Positions 28,354 through 37,414 of a stretch of 38,563 nucleotides of DNA are shown here, piece after piece (position 1 is the first letter of the stretch; each line of letters opens with the position of its first letter). The position numbers were made by a program, and so were the translations under genes. The stretch is from the NCBI GenBank assembly GCA_012034575.1, contig JAAUPF010000051.1:1-38563 (forward strand). Reading direction: 5' to 3'. This DNA is from Richelia sp. CSU_2_1. GTDB taxonomy: Bacteria; Cyanobacteriota; Cyanobacteriia; Cyanobacteriales; Microcoleaceae. The notes beneath the pieces were generated by a model. It saw only the letters and a list, made by a program, of their open reading frames with translations, made no database searches and was not told where the DNA came from.

Positions 28354-29367
28354 TTATACGCGAAATAGCAGGTCGAGCAACAAACGAGCTTGAAAAAATA
28401 GGATAAAATCGCCTTCTACGTGAAAGTCAACGATTTTAAAATGAGACATAAATAGTACGATCGTCGATCGCGTGCTAAAATTCATATTGCTAAATATTTC
28501 CTGGGCTGAACCTTCTACATAGTGGGGAACTACATAACCGAGATTGTACTTTAAGGTATTGCTAAAAGTGCCGACAATACCGCTAATTGCTAAATTGCCA
28601 ATTTCTCCCATGATATCGGCTTTGTCTTGCTTGAATTCGTCGCTTTCGACATCGCCACCGCCGTTAAGAGCCAGGACGATCGTATCTGCTGCTTGCCGCG
28701 AAAATAACATCTGCGCCGAACCGGATAAATTGCCGCTAAAATCGAGTTGCGCTACTGCTACTAAGTCTTCTCCTAAAGTTTTGACTAGCGTTTTTTGTAA
28801 AAGTATAGGTGACAAGGCTTGTGATGAAGGCAAGTCGTATTCTATCTCGCAGGCAATCATTTCGCTCATTTGCGAAACTGCCATACCGATAGCTTTGTTG
28901 ACGACATCCTGCAATTTTGTTTGTTTGCCACTTTTCATGCTGGCTAAGTCCAAACTCCGATTTTTACCGCTGCCATTTCCGGCATCCAAACGATCGGGAT
29001 AAGCAGCCATTGCTAGCGTGCGGCGCAATTCTAATTCATTGTGAGTTTTTTTGAGAGTTGCAAATACGCCTGCCAGCGACAAATATTGAATCATATTATT
29101 TTGCAGTTCGTCGCTGAGGACGATCGCGGGTATTTGTAAAAATTGCAAAAATTGGAGAATTCCTAAATAATTGTGTTCGATAATTTTAAAGTCTACAAGT
29201 ACGGCTTTCGGATGGTGGCATTCTGCAAGATCTAGGAAATTGTACAAATCTGTAGATGCAGCAAGTACATATTCGTCGGATTTCAAAGTTTCGTGCAGTT
29301 GCTGATTTTCGGCTGCGGAATTGCCAGCAATCAGAATTAGTGCGATCGGATGCGAGTAATTGTTCAT
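28354..29367 (-). CDS. Degenerate REC-CheC/CheX phosphatase fusion
   Basis: This 337-residue protein joins a receiver-like domain (about 8-122) to a CheC/CheX-type phosphatase domain (about 150-337). In the receiver the acceptor Asp59 (AVLVDFKI) and the C-terminal Lys are present, but the acidic pair is absent (LIAGNSAA at the expected place), so phosphorylation is doubtful. The phosphatase domain has one complete D-x3-E-x2-N-x22-P active site: Asp251, Glu255, Asn258 and Pro281. The equivalent site in the first repeat is degenerate, as in CheX. It probably dephosphorylates CheY-P. The C-terminal segments VLFMSHFKI and GDFILFFQ also match the neighbouring CheC. It lies between cheB and the receptor gene on the same strand. 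Confidence 0.85.
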   Translation of the reverse strand: MNNYSHPIALILIAGNSAAENQQLHETLKSDEYVLAASTDLYNFLDLAECHHPKAVLVDFKIIEHNYLGILQFLQFLQIPAIVLSDELQNNMIQYLSLAGVFATLKKTHNELELRRTLAMAAYPDRLDAGNGSGKNRSLDLASMKSGKQTKLQDVVNKAIGMAVSQMSEMIACEIEYDLPSSQALSPILLQKTLVKTLGEDLVAVAQLDFSGNLSGSAQMLFSRQAADTIVLALNGGGDVESDEFKQDKADIMGEIGNLAISGIVGTFSNTLKYNLGYVVPHYVEGSAQEIFSNMNFSTRSTIVLFMSHFKIVDFHVEGDFILFFQARLLLDLLFRV

Positions 29368-29410
29368 AGGTTATTTTTGATTTGATTTTGATAGGTTATT
29401 CAGAGCTTGT

Positions 29411-29567
29411 TTATTGATCTTCTGCCACTTCCTCTGTCTCGAATACAACGGATTCATAAATTAGGTACAATTTCTCCATCGCGATATTCACTTCTAAATT
29501 CAGCAGTTTTTTCTAACTGCCGGTACTCGTCTAGAGTATAAAATCGTTGCAGTGTCTCAGTTAACAT
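29411..29567 (-). pseudogene. Uma2-family nuclease remnant
   Basis: From the ATG at 29567, which has an AGGAGA ribosome-binding site, 37 codons read LTETLQRFYTLDEYRQLEK, then TAEFRSEYRDGEIVP and a stop at 29454. This is the conserved N-terminus of cyanobacterial Uma2 (DUF820) proteins. In another frame a short acidic tail (IYESVVFETEEVAEDQ) runs to a stop at 29411 and could be the original C-terminus. The nuclease core is missing, consistent with an internal deletion. Confidence 0.7.
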
Positions 29568-29670
29568 TTAGATCTCCTGCTAAGTAGCTTTTGTCAAGAT
29601 TTAACTGGTTTCCCAGCACAGCTAGGAAACGATAATAGCAGCTAAGATCGGCTCCCATCGATCGCCGATC

Positions 29671-29740
29671 GTAGGCTGGGGTGGGGCGGGTTTATGAGAT
29701 ATTGGAGTTGTATCGGAGATAGTAGCGAACCCGCCCCTAC
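29671..29740. repeat. GGGGCGGGTT...AACCCGCCCC inverted repeat, copy 3
   Basis: The arms GTGGGGCGGGTT and GAACCCGCCCCTAC enclose about 37 bases. This third relative of 11668-11726 and 24925-24987 lies downstream of the receptor gene. The preceding GTAGGCTGGGGTGGGG also resembles the centre of the MITE-like elements. Confidence 0.65.
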
Positions 29741-29824
29741 GAGATTGCGGTTAATTTAGCTGGAGGCGAGATCGCGATCGATTTGCCATTACGAATTCCC
29801 AACTATCAACTATCAACTCTCAAA

Positions 29825-32143
29825 TCAATACTTGAAATTACTGACAAGTCCTTCTAATTCTGCTGCTGTTTTTGACAGTTCGATCGCGGAATTTTGAGTG
29901 TTGCTGGCACTAGCAGTCGTGCTGCCGGCTGCATCGGCAACGCTGGTAATATTGCGGGCAATTTCCGCAGATCCGATCGCGGCTTGATTGACATTGCGCG
30001 CAATTTCTGTAGTCGTTGCTGTTTGTTCCTCCACCGCGCTGGCAATAATAGTTTGAAAATCGCTGATTTGGTTGATAATTGAAGTAATTTGCCCGATCGC
30101 CTGTACGGAACTTTTAGTATCAGCTTGAATTGCTTCGACTTTTTTGCTAATATCTTCAGTAGCAGCGGCAGTCTGTTTTGCTAATTCCTTGACTTCGTTC
30201 GCTACCACTGCAAAACCTTTACCAGCTTCTCCAGCGCGTGCGGCTTCAATAGTTGCGTTGAGAGCGAGTAAATTAGTTTGTTGCGCGATCGAAGTAATTA
30301 CCTTCACAACATTGCCAATTTCCGCGCTGCTGGTGCCGAGTTTGGTGATAGTTTCATTAGTCGTTTCTGCCATTTTCACCGCAGAATTAGCGACTGTCGC
30401 AGCCTCCGCAGCATTCTTGGCAATTTCCTTAATGCTGGCGTTCATTTCCTCAATGCCGGTAGCCACCGAATTAGTATTGTCGCTAACTAAATCGGCAGCA
30501 GCAGATACAGTACCTGCTTGGGCTGAAGTTTCTTCAGCAGCCGCCCCCATGTTTTGGCTTTCACCAATCAACTCTTCCGCAGCGCTGCTAACAGCAACCG
30601 CAACTTGAGAAATCTGCTGTACTTGTTCGGTCAAATTAGCAGCCATCAAGTTAACATTATCCGTTAAATCTTTCCAAGTACCGCTAATATCCGGGACATT
30701 TGCTTGCCCTCCCAATTGCCCCGCTACGACATCTTTAGCTAACTGATTTACTTCGTCAGCAAAAGTATTTAGCTGGTCAACCATTGTATTCAAAGTCTCT
30801 TTCAGTTCCAGAATTTCCCCTTCAGCTTCCACAGTAATTTTCTTCGACAAATCGCCCTTGGCAACAGCCGTAGAAACTTCCGCAATATTTCGCACTTGTT
30901 CGGTAAGTCGCGATGCCATAATGTTGACATTCCCCGCCAAATTCAGCCAAGTACCCGACAAACCTTCAACTGTTGCTTGACCGCCCAATTTGCCTTCGAC
31001 TCCAACTTCTTGGGCGACGCGGGTAACTTCACTGGCAAATTCACCGAGTCGATCCGTCATTTGATTGATGGTATTCTTGAGTTCTAAAATTTCGCCTTCC
31101 GCTTCCACAGTAATTTTTTTCGATAAGTTACCGTTAGCGACAGCAGTAGTTACTTCAGCAATATTGCGCACCTGGGCGGTGAGATTGCTTGCCATTAAAT
31201 TCACATTTTCTGTTAAATTTTTCCAGACGCCCGCCACGCCGCGCACTTCTGCTTGCCCGCCGAGTTTGCCCTCGATTCCCACTTCTTTTGCTACCCGATT
31301 TACCTCTTTCGCAAAATCGTTCAAACTGTCAACCATTTGATTGAGAGTATCTTTCAGTTGCAGGATTTCTCCTTCTGCTTCAACTGCAATCTTTTCGTTC
31401 AAATCCCCGACGCTAATAGCGGTTGCAACTTTAGTAATGTTCCGCACTTGATTTGTCAGATTTGCTGCCATCAAGTTGACGCTTTCGGTAAGTTCTTGCC
31501 AAATACCGGATACCCCTTCTACTTGTGCTTGCGAGCCCAATTTGCCTTCGCTGCCAACTTCGCGGGCGACGCGGGTAACTTCTAGAGCAAAAGCATTTAA
31601 TTGGTCTACCATTTTGTTGAGAGTAGTGCCGATCCGCCGGAACAATCCTTTAATCGGTTTGCCTTCAATTTCTAAGTTAAATTTTTCCGACAAATCGCCT
31701 TTGGATACGGCGTGCAGCACTCGCGCGATATCTATTGTCGGCGCAACTAAGCTGTTGAGGGCTCCATTAACGCCATCAAGGCTGCTCGCCCAAGAACCTT
31801 TTAATTCTTTAATTGCTATTGACTTGGGAACTTTTCCTTCCTCAACAACTGCGCGATCGATCCGGTCTATTTCGTCAGCAAATTTTTCATTTACGGCTAC
31901 CATTTCATTAAAGGTTGTGGCAATTTCACCCCAGCCGTTATCTGCTGGCAAGCGCACGCTGAAATCGCCGTCTCTCACTGCTGCTAGAGCTTGAATTAGT
32001 TGCTGTTGGTACTGGCTGTTGAGAGTTTCTGCTGCAACATTGCTGTCGCTAGTTGCTGCAACTTCTGTCCCTATTAATCCCCCGTTAGTTTCGAGTTCGG
32101 TATTGGGGGATTCTGGGTCGATCGATCGATTTTGAGTATCCAT
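29825..32143 (-). CDS. Soluble poly-HAMP methyl-accepting chemotaxis protein
   Basis: This 772-residue chemoreceptor has no membrane segment or signal peptide, so it should be cytosolic. After a polar N-terminus (1-45) come HAMP-like units (about 50-155), then four tandem modules of about 92 residues, each with TxQVRNI...[15 protein letters not shown]...N.MVD..N.FA.EV.RVA.EVG.EGKLG pattern. The signalling domain (about 520-772) has the kinase-control tip with [20 protein letters not shown] and [15 protein letters not shown], plus Gln/Glu-rich flanks that could be methylated. No PAS, GAF or other sensor domain is seen, so the signal input is unknown; it may come through the HAMP chain or a partner. 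It is flanked on the same strand by cheC and the REC-CheC gene. Confidence 0.95.
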   Translation of the reverse strand: MDTQNRSIDPESPNTELETNGGLIGTEVAATSDSNVAAETLNSQYQQQLIQALAAVRDGDFSVRLPADNGWGEIATTFNEMVAVNEKFADEIDRIDRAVVEEGKVPKSIAIKELKGSWASSLDGVNGALNSLVAPTIDIARVLHAVSKGDLSEKFNLEIEGKPIKGLFRRIGTTLNKMVDQLNAFALEVTRVAREVGSEGKLGSQAQVEGVSGIWQELTESVNLMAANLTNQVRNITKVATAISVGDLNEKIAVEAEGEILQLKDTLNQMVDSLNDFAKEVNRVAKEVGIEGKLGGQAEVRGVAGVWKNLTENVNLMASNLTAQVRNIAEVTTAVANGNLSKKITVEAEGEILELKNTINQMTDRLGEFASEVTRVAQEVGVEGKLGGQATVEGLSGTWLNLAGNVNIMASRLTEQVRNIAEVSTAVAKGDLSKKITVEAEGEILELKETLNTMVDQLNTFADEVNQLAKDVVAGQLGGQANVPDISGTWKDLTDNVNLMAANLTEQVQQISQVAVAVSSAAEELIGESQNMGAAAEETSAQAGTVSAAADLVSDNTNSVATGIEEMNASIKEIAKNAAEAATVANSAVKMAETTNETITKLGTSSAEIGNVVKVITSIAQQTNLLALNATIEAARAGEAGKGFAVVANEVKELAKQTAAATEDISKKVEAIQADTKSSVQAIGQITSIINQISDFQTIIASAVEEQTATTTEIARNVNQAAIGSAEIARNITSVADAAGSTTASASNTQNSAIELSKTAAELEGLVSNFKY

Positions 32144-32317
32144 ATTTTCGGCTTTCTGGAATTTTTAATTACTGCAAAAAGACTGAGATTTGTAGAACTA
32201 TCTGTAGTAGAGCTATATGTAGGGTCCGCACTGCGCACCTTACCGCTATTAGTAGTTACAAACAATGAAAACTTGAAACCAAGTTTCAATCCCCGCTATC
32301 AAAATTGCCTCCTCAAC

Positions 32318-32375
32318 TGTCAACTATCAACTATCAACTATCAACTATCAACTATCAACTATCAACTATCAACTA
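32318..32375. repeat. CAACTAT heptamer tandem repeat
   Basis: Eight near-perfect copies of ATCAACT lie between the receptor gene and cheC, ending next to the cheC stop. It is the cleanest array of this unit in the window. Confidence 0.9.
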
Positions 32376-32376
32376 T

Positions 32377-32979
32377 TTAAGATACTGCCGCGATCGCATC
32401 TAGCAGCACCTTAAAAGAACCGACATCAAAAAACAGGAGAATGTCTCCCTGAACTTGCAATTCTTCGACACAAAAGTGAGCCGGAGCTAACAGCACGCTG
32501 CCGTAATCCAGAGACTCTTCTTTCGACGACAGCAATTGTTCGATTTCCTCCTCTGAATAGTAGGGAACTTCGTAGTCTAAGGGTTGATCTAAAACATTGC
32601 CTATCGAACCCATGACGCCGTTGATCAGCATATTTCCTACTTCGCTGAGGGTGCTGATTTTGAGGGAATCGAGGTCGGGACTGGTTTTATCTTCGCCTGT
32701 GAGAACAGACACCAGATTCACCGCGCTTTCTGTGGGAAAAAGTAGCTGGGCGCTGCCGGAAAACGAGCCGTTGAAGCCAAGCTGTACGACGGACAACTGC
32801 TCTATACCGAAGCGTTTTTTCAGTTCGGCTTGCAATTCCACAGGAGATAAAAGTTCTACCTCGGGAATCTGCAATTCGATCGGAAATTGCAGCATTTCAT
32901 TCAACATTCCCGCAGCGTGACCCACGCCAATATTGATCAGTTCCTTCAAAGCATCTATTTCATCGGCTGTTAGCTCCAC
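32377..32979 (-). CDS. cheC: CheC-type CheY-P phosphatase with two active sites
   Basis: This 200-residue protein is a full CheC. Both copies of the D/S-x3-E-x2-N-x22-P phosphatase motif are intact: Asp9-Glu13-Asn16-Pro39 and Ser109-Glu113-Asn116-Pro139. It should remove phosphate from CheY-P and so end signalling. The start is GTG at 32979 with AGGAGA about 10 bases upstream, inside the 12-base gap after cheY, so the two are one transcription unit. In many bacteria CheC works with the deamidase CheD; no cheD is present here. The protein is a paralogue of the phosphatase half of the 28354-29367 product. Confidence 0.93.
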   Translation of the reverse strand: MELTADEIDALKELINIGVGHAAGMLNEMLQFPIELQIPEVELLSPVELQAELKKRFGIEQLSVVQLGFNGSFSGSAQLLFPTESAVNLVSVLTGEDKTSPDLDSLKISTLSEVGNMLINGVMGSIGNVLDQPLDYEVPYYSEEEIEQLLSSKEESLDYGSVLLAPAHFCVEELQVQGDILLFFDVGSFKVLLDAIAAVS

Positions 32980-32991
32980 TCTAAATATCTC

Positions 32992-33354
32992 CTATTTGCT
33001 ACCTAAAGCTTTCTGGATTGCCGCCTGAATCTCGGGAGCTTTTGGGGGTTTTTTCAACATCATAAAAGCTCCCAATTCTTCGCATTTCTGCCGCGCGCTG
33101 TCTTGAATGTCTGCTGACAGTACGATGACGGGAATTTTTGACCCTTTTTCTTTCAGGGATTTTAGCAATCCGAAACCGTCCATTTCTGGCATCAACAAAT
33201 CTGTCATAATGCAATCCGGCGCATGGGAGGCAGCCATCTCTACTGCTTCAAATCCGTTAGCTGCTTCTATGACTTGATGTCCTCCTTCTTCTACAGCTTT
33301 GCGGATCATCCGCCGCGAAAATGCTGCATCGTCTGTAATTAGAATTAGTCCCAT
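32992..33354 (-). CDS. cheY: CheY-like single-domain response regulator
   Basis: This 120-residue receiver has the acidic pair in LITDDAAFSRR, acceptor Asp52 in IMTDLLMPEMDGFG, VLSAD and Lys in MLKKPP. The shape is that of CheY. It sits immediately before cheC (12 bases apart) and head-to-head, across gene debris, with the CheA gene. It is the obvious target of CheA and substrate of CheC. An AAGGAA ribosome-binding site lies about 9 bases before the ATG at 33354. It carries no DNA-binding domain, so the output must be protein contact, probably with pilus or gliding machinery since no flagellar genes are known in cyanobacteria. Confidence 0.93.
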   Translation of the reverse strand: MGLILITDDAAFSRRMIRKAVEEGGHQVIEAANGFEAVEMAASHAPDCIMTDLLMPEMDGFGLLKSLKEKGSKIPVIVLSADIQDSARQKCEELGAFMMLKKPPKAPEIQAAIQKALGSK

Positions 33355-33389
33355 CTTTTCGATTTCCTTAATTTTGGTGATTGACAGTC

Positions 33390-33450
33390 GATTGTTGAGA
33401 GTTGAGAGTTGAGAGTTGAAAGTTGAAAGTCGATCGTTGAGAGTTGAGAG
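33390..33450. repeat. TTGAGAG/TTGAAAG heptamer tandem repeat
   Basis: Seven or eight copies of GTTGAGA and variants lie just upstream of cheY. The minus-strand open frame running through it (33345-33554) is repeat-derived at its end and is not called as a gene. Confidence 0.85.
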
Positions 33451-33672
33451 AAGGATTGAATTCTCAGCAGATAACCAGCAGGTTTTGCTTCTGCCTTGAC
33501 ATATAGTAATTCTTGTTCGTCGAACAACGATTGGCGGCTCGCCAAGATTGGCACTTCCTGCGATTTTTTATGCTGTTATGGTTTGTACTAGGGTTTGTAC
33601 GGCACCTAACAATTAAACAAATTAGCTTGCACGCTGATTTTTAGATCCTGCCAATAATTGTATCAGATTGTA

Positions 33673-33822
33673 TCAGATCTCGATCGTTGAGTAATTGGCA
33701 AAATTGCTTAAAGTATCCCAAAAGTATCCCAAATCTTGGGGATGGTGGGTCATTCCCTTGAGGGTTGCTTCAGGTAACATTTGCGCGAACCGATCGAGTT
33801 CGATCGCGCGCAACTCATCCAT
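33673..33822 (-). CDS. Possible 49-residue hypothetical protein
   Basis: A short minus-strand frame starts ATG at 33822 with AAGGGGAA about 6 bases upstream and reads [20 protein letters not shown] then [14 protein letters not shown] before a stop at 33673. The composition looks protein-like, but I recognise no family. It overlaps the end of the kinase remnant by eight bases and may be part of the same decayed gene region. Low confidence. Confidence 0.25.
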   Translation of the reverse strand: MDELRAIELDRFAQMLPEATLKGMTHHPQDLGYFWDTLSNFANYSTIEI

Positions 33823-34453
33823 AATTTCCCCTTTTTGTCAATAAGCAATTTATCTTATGAGGCTCAATCCCGACAGTAGTTGCTAAAATATCTCCCACAC
33901 TTGGAGGCAATGTTGAGGTGTCAGATGCAGCAACTGCTTCACTTTGCGCGATCGATTCACCCCCGCGGGCGATTAAAGTTTTTAACTCTGCAAAAGCTGC
34001 GGTATCCGTCGCGGGCGCGGCAATTTTTTTGGTGGTAGTTTCCCGATCGACACTTTTGCTATCTTGCGCATCAACCGCCGGATGGCTAATAATTGAAGGC
34101 TCGATATCTGGAGTTTGAATTTCGGAATTTAAGTTCGATCGAACTGTCGAGCGATCGAACAAATCGAGGGCTTGAATTACAGCCTGCACTCGCACCTGCT
34201 TGCTGATATAATCATTCATTCCATCATTCAAACACAACTCGCGATCGCCCTGCATCGCATTCGCCGTCATCGCCACAATCCAAGGACGGGTCGATTTTCG
34301 ATTTTCGATTGTTGATTGTTGATTGTTGATTTTCGTTAATAATTGCGAGCAAAGTATCGCCGCTAGCGCGAATTGTATCGACAAAATTACAATCTGCAAT
34401 CGTTGGAGTTGCAAATGAGTAACACTATACAAGAATTTAGATAATTTTTGCAA
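33815..34453 (-). pseudogene. Hybrid histidine kinase remnant (HisKA scrap, REC end, HPt-linker)
   Basis: The open frame of 212 codons is a mosaic. Its middle ([20 protein letters not shown] then [21 protein letters not shown]) is the C-terminal half of a hybrid-kinase receiver, where K of the usual ISKP is still present but P is Q. The following Ala/Thr/Ser-rich part with [14 protein letters not shown] resembles the linker to an HPt domain. Upstream, in another frame (about 34335-34420), [18 protein letters not shown] is the helix after the HisKA H-box. Heptamer repeats (TTGTTGA, TTTTCGA) at 34296-34335 separate the two pieces. No ATPase domain remains. This is the decayed relic of a large kinase next to the CheA gene. 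Confidence 0.75.
34296..34335. repeat. TTTTCGA/TTGTTGA heptamers inside kinase remnant
   Basis: Two or three copies each of GATTTTC and GATTGTT lie exactly at the joint between the two kinase fragments of the 33815-34453 relic. Confidence 0.7.
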
Positions 34454-34706
34454 AGTTTGCTAGATATACTATAATACGGTGGTAAAAAATGCAACCGTGT
34501 CGCCCGATCGCGCCAGCAACAGCAATGCTGGTTGGGACAAAAGCGGGTTTTCAAGCATTTTACAGTTCTGATAATTGTTCGGGTGCGGAAACAGACTTGG
34601 CATTCTGACAAAGTGCCAGCATCTGATGAGTCTGCTTTTCAGGATGGGTTTTCTAAAACCCAAATCTCTCTCAAAAACTAAGATTCACGAACAAGGAATA
34701 GGTTTG

Positions 34707-37187
34707 ATGGAAATCGATGAAGATGTAAAGGCATTTCTGATCGAAGGTTATGAATATTTGAGTCAGATTGAAGGGGATTTAGTAGCTTTAGAACAAAACG
34801 ATGGCGATCCGGAAGTGATGAACCGGATTTACCGCAATCTCCATACAATTAAAGGAAACAGCGGTTTTTTGGGAGTAGAACAACTCGAAGCAGTAGCCCA
34901 CGCTGGAGAGAATTTACTCAGTCGGTTGCGCGATCGAACTATTACCATGAATGCCCGGATTGCTAGCACTTTGCTGGAGACAATCGATGCGGTACGGGAA
35001 CACATGGAAGCTTTAGAAACTACCGGAGAAGAAAGCCCGAAAGACCGTACAGAATTGCTCGCGAAACTCACTCAATTGCAAGAATCTGGTGGTGTTGAAT
35101 CTGTTGCTGAATTGGAGGTGCAATCAAGCGCGATCGAGCCTGAATTAATCTCGGAATCCCCCGAACAAGTTCCAGAAACTTCACCGCTGCTGCAGGAAAA
35201 ACTGGAAGAGATAGCAGCTTCGCTAGCCGAATTGCAACAGCCGGAAAAACTCGAAGAAACAGCAGCTTTGCTAGCCGAATTGCCGCAACCGGAAAAACTC
35301 GAAGAAACAGCAGCTTTGCTATCTGTTGAACCGCCATTAATTCCGGTTTCGCAGTTGTCGGTTGCTGCGAATAATAAGTCCGATCGTAGCACTAACGGAC
35401 AGACAAATGCTAGCTCAGATACAGAGGGCGATCGATTTAAAATTGCCGATACAGCAATTCGAGTTGATGTCGGTTTGCTAGACAAATTAATGAATTTGGT
35501 AGGGGAACTGGTTTTGTGCCGCAATCAGATATTAGAATTTGCTAATGCGAAGACAGCCAGCACGCAAAATGACGATACATTGAAGTCAGTATCCGGCCGC
35601 TTAAACTTAGTTACTTCCGAATTGCAAGAAGGGGTAATGAAGACTCGAATGCAGCCGATTCGGACTATTTGGAGCAAGTTTCCCCGCGTGGTGCGCGACA
35701 CTGCATTTGCCTTAGGAAAGCAAGTATATTTAGAGATGGAAGGCGAAGAAACAGAGTTAGATAAAACATTAATTGAGGCGATCGGCAACCCGCTAACTCA
35801 CTTAGTAAGAAATTCTCTCGATCACGGTATAGAAACTTCCGATTTGCGGGTTGCTCGGGGCAAACCCGCGAGCGGGAAACTGTTGTTGAAAGCTTATCAT
35901 GAAAGCGGTCAAGTAAACATTGAAATTTCCGATGATGGCGGCGGCATCGATCCGAATCGGCTCAAGAATAAGGCGGTGCAAAAGGGCATAATTTCTGCCG
36001 ATTTTGCCTCGCAAATGAGCGATCGCGAAGCACTGAATTTAATTTTTATGCCCAGTTTTTCGACGGCAGAAAAAGTTACCAATATCTCCGGCCGGGGCGT
36101 TGGCATGGATGTCGTGCGGACAAATATTGAAAAAATTAACGGCACGATCGATGTCCAAAGTCAAGTAGGCAAAGGCACGACATTTAAGCTAAAAATTCCC
36201 TTAACCCTGGCGATTATTCCGACATTAATTATTACAACTGGAGGCGAACGCTTTGCAATTCCCCAAGTCAACTTACTAGAACTGTTGCGCTTGGAAGGAG
36301 AACAAATTAAAAAAATCGAAATGTTTCACGGAACGCCCGTTTATCGCCTGCGGGGCAAGTTGCTACCTCTGGTTTATTTGAATCGGGAATTGCAGATCGA
36401 TCGAGCAGATTTGGGCAACGGAAAACTCGCACCATTCGATACGGATGAAGCCTTAAATATTGTAGTAGTCCAAGCAACAGAAAAACCCTTTGGCTTGGTA
36501 GTAGATACCATCAACGACACTCAAGAGATCGTAGTCAAACCTTTAGGAAAACAGCTAAAATCCCTAGCTTGTTTTGCGGGCGCAACGATTATGGGAGACG
36601 GCAAAGTAGCTTTAATTTTGGATGTCGCCGGTATCGCTCAGAAAACCCACATGACAGAGGCTCAGGAAAAAGCTATTTTAGCAGATGAAAACAGCCAGCG
36701 GGAATCTTCAGAACCGCCGCAGCAGTTGTTAGTATTTCAAGGACCCGACAACCGCCGAATGGCGATCGAACTGTCGCGAGTATCGCGATTGGAAGAGTTT
36801 CCCCGCCATCTTATAGAACGAGTTGGGAAACAGGATGTAGTTCAGTATCGCCAGCAAATTATGCCGGTGATTTATTTATCAGCGGTGTTTGGCTGCGACA
36901 GCTATTCGCTAAATTATTCAAAAAATATTTCGAGCGATCGAGCTGATGCAATTGATGATAAACTACCATTAGTTGTTGTGTCAGTCGGGGAAGAACAGCA
37001 AGTTGGTTTAGCGGTCGATCGCATCCTCGACATTGTAGAACAGTCGATCGACATTAAAGGTGCAGCTACTCAAGAAGGGATTTCTTGTTGTGCGGTAATT
37101 CAGGGACAAGTAACAGAAATCCTCGATGTAAATTCAGTCATTGGCAACAATTTATTCGGTGGCAAGCAGATGATAGTTAATAGTTGA
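34707..37187 (+). CDS. cheA: CheA-type histidine kinase with two CheW-like domains
   Basis: This 826-residue kinase is the centre of the chemosensory system. The start ATG at 34707 (after AAGGA) begins at the HPt domain; upstream codons from 34575 are not family-like. HPt (about 1-105) holds His46 in NLHTIKGNSGFLG. A linker (about 130-235) contains three near-repeats of LEETAALLAEL and QPEK. Dimerisation (about 250-325), HATPase (about 330-510; THLVRNSLDHGIE, DDGGGID, GRGVGMDVV) and a P5 CheW-like domain (about 515-655) follow. A second CheW-like domain (about 675-820) has QLLVFQGPDNRR and GLAVDRILDIVEQ. There is no attached receiver. It is transcribed on the plus strand, opposite to cheY/cheC. 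The second domain may replace a separate CheW (inference). Confidence 0.95.
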   Translation: MEIDEDVKAFLIEGYEYLSQIEGDLVALEQNDGDPEVMNRIYRNLHTIKGNSGFLGVEQLEAVAHAGENLLSRLRDRTITMNARIASTLLETIDAVREHMEALETTGEESPKDRTELLAKLTQLQESGGVESVAELEVQSSAIEPELISESPEQVPETSPLLQEKLEEIAASLAELQQPEKLEETAALLAELPQPEKLEETAALLSVEPPLIPVSQLSVAANNKSDRSTNGQTNASSDTEGDRFKIADTAIRVDVGLLDKLMNLVGELVLCRNQILEFANAKTASTQNDDTLKSVSGRLNLVTSELQEGVMKTRMQPIRTIWSKFPRVVRDTAFALGKQVYLEMEGEETELDKTLIEAIGNPLTHLVRNSLDHGIETSDLRVARGKPASGKLLLKAYHESGQVNIEISDDGGGIDPNRLKNKAVQKGIISADFASQMSDREALNLIFMPSFSTAEKVTNISGRGVGMDVVRTNIEKINGTIDVQSQVGKGTTFKLKIPLTLAIIPTLIITTGGERFAIPQVNLLELLRLEGEQIKKIEMFHGTPVYRLRGKLLPLVYLNRELQIDRADLGNGKLAPFDTDEALNIVVVQATEKPFGLVVDTINDTQEIVVKPLGKQLKSLACFAGATIMGDGKVALILDVAGIAQKTHMTEAQEKAILADENSQRESSEPPQQLLVFQGPDNRRMAIELSRVSRLEEFPRHLIERVGKQDVVQYRQQIMPVIYLSAVFGCDSYSLNYSKNISSDRADAIDDKLPLVVVSVGEEQQVGLAVDRILDIVEQSIDIKGAATQEGISCCAVIQGQVTEILDVNSVIGNNLFGGKQMIVNS

Positions 37188-37230
37188 CAGTTGACAGTTT
37201 GACAGTTGACAGTTGACAGTTGACAGTTGT
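37183..37230. repeat. TTGACAG heptamer tandem repeat
   Basis: Six copies of GTTGACA start right at the cheA stop codon. It is the same class as the CAACTGT units at 4572-4590. Confidence 0.85.
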
Positions 37231-37414
37231 TCTTCTTGATTTTAGGTTTTAGGTTTTTGGGAGAGGTAAACAATCAGATCGCTTTAAAAAATTGCCATAT
37301 TCTAGGACGATCTAGCTATCTTATTAATACCCATCCATCCCACAAAAATTGCTATTGAAGTAACATTAGTTCATCCTTCAAAGTCTAAAATTCTAATCCC
37401 TAAAGTCTAAAACC
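37231..37414. other. Convergent gap, no gene
   Basis: This short stretch between cheA and the convergent barrel remnant holds TTTTAGGTTTTAGGTTTTTGG repeat-like sequence near 37239-37260 and nothing else that can be named. Confidence 0.4.

Noticed and set aside
30144..30608. 154-codon plus-strand frame inside the receptor gene, and similar long antisense frames at 31476-31994
   Set aside because: These are shadows of the repeat-rich, Ala-rich receptor gene on the opposite strand, which has clear family motifs.
33345..33554. 69-codon minus-strand frame upstream of and overlapping cheY
   Set aside because: The C-terminal half is translated heptamer repeat (QLSTIDF, QLSTLNS). The first 30 codons look somewhat protein-like (FDEQELLYVKAEAKPAGYL) but match no family I know.
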